A DNA stretch of 10,501 nt from Myxococcales bacterium. GTDB lineage: Bacteria > Myxococcota > Polyangia > Polyangiales > Polyangiaceae. Location of the stretch: the NCBI GenBank assembly GCA_020430865.1, contig JAGQIY010001043.1, positions 1 through 10,501 on the forward strand, in the 5' to 3' direction. The position numbers and the translations under genes were made by a program. Shown here in pieces: positions 5,800 through 10,501 of the stretch. Within the stretch, counting starts at the first letter, position 1. Every line of letters begins with the position of its first letter. The notes under the pieces are model-generated. The model saw only the letters and a program-made list of their open reading frames with translations. It was not told where the DNA came from and made no database searches.

Positions 5800-7695
5800 A
5801 TGGAAGAGCTGGCCTCTCGGATCCTCGCGCCCCTCGGTGTGCTCTTGCTCGCGAGCTGCGCTGGGGCGCCTCCGCCCGAGGCCTCGAAGACGATGCCCAA
5901 GGCGAACCCCGCGGGTTGGGCGTGTCCCTCGTGGCTGCCGAAGGACGCGAACGCGGGCACGAGCGACCAACGCCTCGCGCGCCTGCTGCAGCAGCAGTTC
6001 GAGAGCGACCTCGAGCACGATCCGCTGTGGGCCAGTGATCTGGGCGTCGCCGAGTTGCAGGCTGAGCTACCGGATCACTCGCGGTCCGCTCTGGCCGCGT
6101 GGCGCGCGGAGCAGCGGACATTTCTGAGCGACGCCCTGGACTTGAACGACGTTGAGCTCTCCGCGGAGGATCGGCTGACCAGGCGTCTGTTCATCGACAT
6201 GCAAGCAACTCGAGTCGCGAGCTTCGTCTGCAAGTACGAGTACTGGTCGATCGACGCGCGCTCGAACCCACTGGTGGACCTGAATCGTCTGCCGGAGCTC
6301 GCCCGGCTGACGTCCCTGGGCAGCGGAAAGGCGCTGCTGGACCGCTACCGAGGCGTGAGCAAGCTCGTGGCTCAGGATATCGAGAACCTACGCGTCGGCA
6401 AGCAGCAGGGCCTGGTCGAGAGCCGCGCGATCCTGAAGCGTGTCATAAAACAGTACCGCACGGAACTTGCGAAGCCGCTCGACGAGTGGCCGCTCTACAG
6501 CGCGGCGGATGACCTCCCGAAGGAGTGGCCTGAGCAGGAACGGAGTGAGCTGGCCCGGAAGCTCCGAAACGAGGTGGAGCGCCAGATCAGGCCGGCCCAT
6601 GCGCGTTTCGTGAGCTTCCTCGAACGCGAACTGCTCCCGCACGCGCGCAACTCGGCGCACGAGGGCATCGGGTCCTTACCCCTCGGTGAGGCGTGCTATG
6701 CCGCCGAGATCCGGCACCACACGACCCTCGAGCAGAGCGCTGCCGAGTTGCATCAGCTGGGCCAGGACGAGCTACGCAACATTCATGGCGAGATCGTCAC
6801 ACTCGGGAAGCGCGTGTTCGCTGCGGAGGCAAAGCCGGAGTCGATCGACCTGCGGTTCATTCAGGCCAGGCTGCGAGAGGATCCCGCGCTCTTCTTCGCG
6901 AACGCAGCGCAGATCGAGGACGCCGCGGAGGCGGCCCTGAAGCGCGCTCAGGCAGCCGTTCCAGCGGTCTTCGGCCGCCTGCCCAAGGCGCCTTGTGTGG
7001 TGCGTCCGATCCCGGACTACGAAGCGCCGTTCTCCCCCATCGCCTACTACCGCCCACCGGAGCCTGGTGGCGGCAAACCCGGCGAGTACTTCGTCAACCT
7101 GCTGAACCCACGCACCCGCCCGCGCCATGAGGCGGAGGTCTTGGCCTTCCACGAGTCGGTACCTGGACATCACCTGCAGATCGCCATCGCACAAGAGCTG
7201 CCGGAGCTGCCGGCGTTTCGCAAGCACGCCTACAACACCGCGTTCGTCGAGGGCTGGGGCCTGTACTCGGAGCGCCTGGCGGATGAGCTCGGGCTCTACT
7301 CGGACGACCTGTCGCGACTGGGCATGCTGTCCTTCGACACCTGGCGAGCGTCGCGCCTGGTCGTCGATACCGGAATCCACTCCATGGGCTGGAGCCGTAG
7401 TGAGGCGGAGCGCTTCATGTTCGACAACACGATGTTGACCAGGAACAACATCGAGAACGAGGTGGATCGCTACATCAGCTGGCCAGGTCAGGCACTGGCG
7501 TACAAGGTCGGGCAGCTGCGTTTCCTTGCCTTACGGAAAGAGGTGGAGGCCGCGCTTGGGCCAGCCTTCGACCTCAGGGAGTTCCATGACGTGGTACTCG
7601 GGGGAGGTCCACTTCCCCTCCCCGTGCTCGACGAGCAGGTCCACGGCTGGCTGGCGACGAAGCGGGCGGGAGCCCAGGCTCCCGCCGCTCGTTGA
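5800..7695 (+). CDS. DUF885-family lipoprotein, probable zinc metallopeptidase-like
   Basis: A 631-residue protein whose N-terminus (Arg7, then a Leu/Val-rich core ending LLLASC) is a lipoprotein signal with Cys20 as the lipid attachment site, so it should be anchored in the envelope. The body matches DUF885: HESVPGHHLQ at residues 451-460 and FVEGWGLYSERL at 482-493, with DTGIHSMGWS at 523-532 and RYISWPGQALAYKVGQ at 557-572. The HExxPGH and EGW elements suggest gluzincin-like zinc ligands His451, His456 and Glu484; the substrate is unknown, and peptidase activity is family inference. Length (about 600) is normal and the frame is intact. The ATG at 5800 is chosen; a GTG at 5773 would add 9 residues before the signal but would remove the promoter-like sequence. 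AGGG at 5788-5791 could be a ribosome-binding site. It converges on the acyl-CoA dehydrogenase gene. Confidence 0.88.
   Translation: MEELASRILAPLGVLLLASCAGAPPPEASKTMPKANPAGWACPSWLPKDANAGTSDQRLARLLQQQFESDLEHDPLWASDLGVAELQAELPDHSRSALAAWRAEQRTFLSDALDLNDVELSAEDRLTRRLFIDMQATRVASFVCKYEYWSIDARSNPLVDLNRLPELARLTSLGSGKALLDRYRGVSKLVAQDIENLRVGKQQGLVESRAILKRVIKQYRTELAKPLDEWPLYSAADDLPKEWPEQERSELARKLRNEVERQIRPAHARFVSFLERELLPHARNSAHEGIGSLPLGEACYAAEIRHHTTLEQSAAELHQLGQDELRNIHGEIVTLGKRVFAAEAKPESIDLRFIQARLREDPALFFANAAQIEDAAEAALKRAQAAVPAVFGRLPKAPCVVRPIPDYEAPFSPIAYYRPPEPGGGKPGEYFVNLLNPRTRPRHEAEVLAFHESVPGHHLQIAIAQELPELPAFRKHAYNTAFVEGWGLYSERLADELGLYSDDLSRLGMLSFDTWRASRLVVDTGIHSMGWSRSEAERFMFDNTMLTRNNIENEVDRYISWPGQALAYKVGQLRFLALRKEVEAALGPAFDLREFHDVVLGGGPLPLPVLDEQVHGWLATKRAGAQAPAAR
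7665..7686. terminator. Strong GC hairpin inside the last codons of the DUF885 gene, likely terminator for the convergent gene
   Basis: GGCGGGAGC and GCTCCCGCC form a perfect 9-bp stem with a CCAG loop. The hairpin encodes part of the Arg-Ala-Gly-Ala-Gln-Ala-Pro tail of the DUF885 protein and begins 15 bases beyond the acyl-CoA dehydrogenase stop when read on the minus strand. With only 5 bases between the two stop codons there is no room for a conventional intergenic terminator. No U-tract follows on either strand. Confidence 0.5.
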
Positions 7696-7700
7696 GTCGC

Positions 7701-9611
7701 CTACTCGGCGGCGCCGACCACTGCGGGCGGCTCGGCCTCTTCGAGGCTCTCGATCAGGCGCGCGCCCGTGGTCGTCACCTCGTCGTGGAGGAAGCGCGCG
7801 CGGGGCTCTGCGCGATCCAGGAAGCGCTCCAGCAGCTCGGCACGCTCGGGGTGCTGCTTGGCCTGAGCCAGCAGGATCTCGGCTATCGCCTCGTCCACCA
7901 GGACCCGACACAGGCGCTCGGCGTGGAGCATCGCGAAGCGGAAGTCGCGCTTTGGATCCCAGCCATCGAACAGCGTGCTCGGCCACTCACCAACCGGCTT
8001 GCCGACGAGCGCGCGGAACTTGGCCCCGGCGGTGCGCGCCAGCAGGTGCTGCTGAACCCCCAGAGACACCTGAGTGAGCTTGGCGACGCGGCGCTCCAGG
8101 GGGTCACGCGCCGAGAGCGCCTTCCAGCGTGTCTGGGCCACGCGTCGCACGAACTCCTGCGGGCTCTTGATGATGCCCATCAACGTGTCCTTCATCGCCA
8201 TCAGGCTCTGGATCTGGCTCGTGCCTTCGTAGATCGGCAACACCATGGCGTCCCGCAGCAGCTTCTCCGCGCCGTACTCGGTGATATAGCCGTTTCCGCC
8301 GTGGATCTGGATACAGCGGCGCGCGTGCTCGACCGCCTTCTCCGCCGCGATGTACTTCAGCAGCGGGGTGAGGCGGCGCGCGATGCGCTGATGCTGCTTG
8401 GCCTCGCGCTTGAAGCGCTGCTGTTCCAGCTCATCGGGCGTGAGATTCGGCAGCACGCGCTCGAGCTTCGTTGCGATTTCCTCGTGGTAACCAGCAGTGA
8501 CCGCCAGCGCGCGCACCGCCTGGATGTCCGTCCGCATCTCGTCGAGGTAGTCCGCGATCATCTCGTGGCGGTCGATGCTCTTGCCCATCGACCTGCGCTC
8601 TTCGGCGTAGGCGATCGCCTTGCGATACGCGGCCTCCATCAGGCCCAGGCTCTCGAACCCGACACCCACGCGGGCGTTGTTCATCAGCACGAGCATGTAG
8701 CGGAACCCGTCCCCCGGCTTACCGACCAGCTGTGCGGGCGCGCGATCGAAGCTGAGGCTCGCGGTGGCCGACCCGTGGTGTCCGAGCTTCTCCTCGAGGC
8801 GATCGATGGTCACGACTCGGACGCGATTGCCGTCCGCGTCTTCGTCGTAGGTGGGGACCAGGAACATGCCCAGCCCCTCCAGGCCGCTTGCGGGGTCGCG
8901 ATCCGTGCGCGCGATCACGAAGTGGTACTTGCCGTGGCCCGAGGTGATGAAGATCTTCTGACCCGTGACGAACCAGTTCCCCGCTTCGTCTTGCTCGGCG
9001 TAGGCCTTCAGCGCCGCCATGTCGCTGCCCGCGTCTGGCTCCGTGATGTCCATGCAGCCCCAGGCCTTGCCGGAGCTGATCTCACGGATTTGCTCCTCGA
9101 AGCGCGTGGCCTTGATCACGCCCCCCTCGGCGTCGAACTCAGTGGTGCCCTCGACCATGCTCAACACCAGCATGGCCATCGCAATTCCCGCATGGAAACC
9201 GTGATGGGTCATGATGCTGGTGTCGCCGCGACCGAACAGCTCGGCGTTGATGTAGTACAGCAGCATCGGCGCGTTCTGACCACCCAGCTCCCGAGGCGTC
9301 ACCAGGCCGTGTAGCTCGAGATCCGCCAGCTGACCGAAGATCGCCTCTAGCTCGGGCGGAACCTTGGCCTCGCCGTGCTCCAGCAGGACCCCCTGCTCAT
9401 CGATCTTGCTGGCGACGGGCGCGATCTGCTCGGCGACGAACTCGCCCACCATCTCCGCGACCTGTCGATAGAACTCCGTAGCCTCCTCGACGCTCTTGAA
9501 GCCGTCGGGACTCCTGAAGTCGTTCTCGGTGACCCGCACCAGGGGCTCCCAGTCGATGCCCCGCTCGAAATAGTAGGCGAGGTCTGCGTTGTCTTTGAAG
9601 TAGTTGGCCAT
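7701..9611 (-). CDS. Large acyl-CoA dehydrogenase (about 600-residue FadE-type)
   Basis: A 636-residue FAD enzyme predicted to introduce the alpha,beta double bond into acyl-CoA thioesters, passing electrons to an electron-transfer flavoprotein. It belongs to the long class with N- and C-terminal extensions beyond the usual 380-residue core. Motifs: CMDITEPDAGSD at residues 186-197 (FAD/substrate loop), FITSGHGKYHFVIART at about 221-236, QIHGGNGYITEY at 435-446, and PIYEGTSQIQ at 459-468, in which Glu462 aligns with the catalytic base of medium-chain acyl-CoA dehydrogenase. About 150 residues follow, a helical C-terminal domain typical of this class. Chain length and branching of the substrate cannot be told from sequence. 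The ATG at 9611 is preferred over GTG 9617 because GGAG lies 5 bases upstream. That GGAG is inside the end of the TetR gene, whose stop is 2 bases before the ATG, so the two are translationally coupled. Confidence 0.92.
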   Translation of the reverse strand: MANYFKDNADLAYYFERGIDWEPLVRVTENDFRSPDGFKSVEEATEFYRQVAEMVGEFVAEQIAPVASKIDEQGVLLEHGEAKVPPELEAIFGQLADLELHGLVTPRELGGQNAPMLLYYINAELFGRGDTSIMTHHGFHAGIAMAMLVLSMVEGTTEFDAEGGVIKATRFEEQIREISSGKAWGCMDITEPDAGSDMAALKAYAEQDEAGNWFVTGQKIFITSGHGKYHFVIARTDRDPASGLEGLGMFLVPTYDEDADGNRVRVVTIDRLEEKLGHHGSATASLSFDRAPAQLVGKPGDGFRYMLVLMNNARVGVGFESLGLMEAAYRKAIAYAEERRSMGKSIDRHEMIADYLDEMRTDIQAVRALAVTAGYHEEIATKLERVLPNLTPDELEQQRFKREAKQHQRIARRLTPLLKYIAAEKAVEHARRCIQIHGGNGYITEYGAEKLLRDAMVLPIYEGTSQIQSLMAMKDTLMGIIKSPQEFVRRVAQTRWKALSARDPLERRVAKLTQVSLGVQQHLLARTAGAKFRALVGKPVGEWPSTLFDGWDPKRDFRFAMLHAERLCRVLVDEAIAEILLAQAKQHPERAELLERFLDRAEPRARFLHDEVTTTGARLIESLEEAEPPAVVGAAE

Positions 9612-9613
9612 AC

Positions 9614-10339
9614 TCACTCCGTTTCTCGGGGGGCGCTCCGCGGCGCCCGAGAGGCATTGGATCTACCCCTCGAAGCCGTTCGCTTCCTCGGGGCAATGTC
9701 AGTGTCCGACGCCTGATTCGCCAGCGGGCGGATCAGGCTCGACTTGCCGATACGCAGGAGCTCCTGTGTCAGGCGATCCCGCGCCGGACCGCGCTTCCTG
9801 CCGTCGGGCATCAGACGCTGAAAGCTGTCTGCGAAGGCGACGCCGCTGATGAACAGGTTGATGGCGTGGAAGACATAGGCCTCCGGGTCCACGTCGGGGT
9901 GAACCGCCTTGCCACGACCGCGCCGGATCAGCTGGGCGAGGCTCCCCACGACCGGGACCACCAGTCTACTGAAGCGCTCCTGCATGTCGTCCGGGCGATC
10001 CAGCGCCTCACGCACCAGTAGCCTGGCGCGATCCGGGTTGGTGCTGAAGAAGCGCACGATCTCCCGCGTGACCGCGTCGAACTGATCTTCGCCGGCGGCC
10101 GCCGCCAGGACGAGGCGGGGCAACAGTTCGTTCCAGTGGGCGAGCTGGGCGTCGAGCACCGCCTGGCGGAGCAGGTCCTTGGAAGCGAAGTGGTGGATCA
10201 GGCTCGGCTTCTTGATCCCCACGGCATCGGCGATCGCTTGCAGGCTGGTGCCATCGTAGCCGTGTCGCGCAAACAACCGGGTCGCTTCGACCAGGATCTT
10301 CTCGCGCATGGGCAGGGGGTGAGGGGTCAAGGCAGCCAT
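9614..10339 (-). CDS. TetR/AcrR-family transcriptional regulator with basic C-terminal tail
   Basis: A 241-residue repressor-type protein. Residues 12-58 are the TetR DNA-binding domain (REKILVEATRLFARHGYDGTS), with the helix-turn-helix AIADAVGIKKPSLIHHFASK at 35-54. Residues of about 60-200 form the helical ligand/dimer domain. Residues 205-241 are an Arg/Ser/Ala-rich, probably disordered tail that most TetR proteins lack. It is first gene of an operon with the acyl-CoA dehydrogenase, 2 bases apart, so an acyl-CoA or fatty-acid ligand is a reasonable inference. A perfect palindrome 29 bases upstream of the start is the likely autoregulatory operator. The ATG at 10339 is used; ATG 10309 (MREKIL) would keep the whole DNA-binding domain and is a real alternative. 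Neither has a strong ribosome-binding site; TTAGGT just before 10339 could instead be a -10 element. Confidence 0.88.
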   Translation of the reverse strand: MAALTPHPLPMREKILVEATRLFARHGYDGTSLQAIADAVGIKKPSLIHHFASKDLLRQAVLDAQLAHWNELLPRLVLAAAAGEDQFDAVTREIVRFFSTNPDRARLLVREALDRPDDMQERFSRLVVPVVGSLAQLIRRGRGKAVHPDVDPEAYVFHAINLFISGVAFADSFQRLMPDGRKRGPARDRLTQELLRIGKSSLIRPLANQASDTDIAPRKRTASRGRSNASRAPRSAPRETE

Positions 10340-10368
10340 CCAGGAACCTAACGCTCGGACGGCTATGG

Positions 10369-10384
10369 CCTACCACGTGGTAGG
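10369..10384. promoter_or_regulatory. Perfect 16-bp palindrome, probable TetR operator
   Basis: CCTACCACGTGGTAGG reads the same on both strands over all 16 bases, and symmetry stops at its edges. It lies 29 bases upstream of the TetR start. A TTGCGT to TAGGCC pair spaced 17 bases on the minus strand overlaps it, though its -10 is poor. The size, perfect symmetry and position are typical of TetR-family autoregulatory operators. Confidence 0.7.
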
Positions 10385-10501
10385 GAATGACGCAACGCGA
10401 CACACCACCTCGGGCGCTCGCGAGTCTCGCTCGCAGGCTCCTTCCCCCGGTGATCCGGCGAGTTTCGGCTACTCGTCGCTGCTCGGCCCGTGACCGTGCT
10501 C
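10385..10501. other. Right-edge non-coding region, possibly with the last codons of a minus-strand gene
   Basis: One minus-strand frame entering from the right edge reads Glu-His-Gly-His-Gly-Pro-Ser-Ser-Asp-Glu and stops at TAG (10471-10469). It could be the C-terminus of a gene lying mostly outside, but ten codons cannot prove it. A small GCGAG / CTCGC hairpin at 10420-10434, about 35 bases beyond that stop, might be its terminator. Nothing else is recognisable. Confidence 0.25.

Noticed and set aside
7692..9314. A 540-codon plus-strand open frame opposite the acyl-CoA dehydrogenase gene
   Set aside because: It is an antisense mirror produced by GC-rich codon bias. The translation has no recognisable domains, while the opposite strand has all acyl-CoA dehydrogenase motifs.
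10365..10493. A 42-codon plus-strand open frame starting just before the tetR palindrome
   Set aside because: There is no ribosome-binding site, the composition is Ser/Arg/Pro-rich with no motif, and it would translate through the operator.
1..10501. Mobile element, CRISPR array, tRNA/rRNA gene, toxin-antitoxin or defence system
   Set aside because: I saw no transposase or integrase motifs, no regularly spaced repeats, no tRNA-like cloverleaf segments and no defence-type domains. The genes are ordinary chromosomal types with intact frames.

Overview
The window comes from a high-GC bacterial chromosome, most likely a myxobacterium of the Polyangiales type (Myxococcota). This is an inference from the GC-rich composition, the cysteine-rich Gly/Ala-rich lipoprotein of a kind common in Polyangia, and the style of the large acyl-CoA dehydrogenase and TetR pair. 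No RNA gene, insertion sequence, CRISPR array or phage gene is visible. The genes are chromosomal housekeeping and metabolic types, and nothing looks like a defence system or mobile island.

Layout. From the left edge on the plus strand come the 3' part of truD (tRNA pseudouridine-13 synthase) and a small TerB-like gene, which has its own promoter and may be leaderless. A GC-rich bidirectional hairpin (1289-1311) separates these from a minus-strand block running leftward. That block contains glutathione reductase (gor), a large lipoprotein of unknown function with a TPR-like C-terminal half, and a nitronate monooxygenase-family flavoprotein. The three genes have separate promoter-like signals, so they are probably not one operon. 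The flavoprotein promoter carries a KstR-like operator. Divergent from gor is a lipoprotein of the DUF885 metallopeptidase-like family on the plus strand. It converges, with only 5 bases between the stop codons, on a minus-strand operon of a TetR regulator followed by a roughly 636-residue acyl-CoA dehydrogenase. A perfect 16-bp palindrome lies just upstream of the TetR start. The last few dozen bases may hold the C-terminal codons of one more minus-strand gene.

How they work together. The clearest functional unit is tetR plus acyl-CoA dehydrogenase: the dehydrogenase Shine-Dalgarno sequence lies inside the last codons of tetR, and the palindrome is a good candidate autoregulatory operator, suggesting an acyl-CoA-responsive beta-oxidation module. 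The nitronate monooxygenase-like gene appears to be under a different TetR-type repressor encoded outside the window. gor supplies reduced glutathione. The two lipoproteins are predicted to be exported and act in the cell envelope. I did not find a clearly new multi-gene system. The most interesting points are the two operator palindromes, a direct repeat in the DUF885 promoter, possible leaderless starts, and the loss of one of the two NADPH-selecting arginines in the glutathione reductase.
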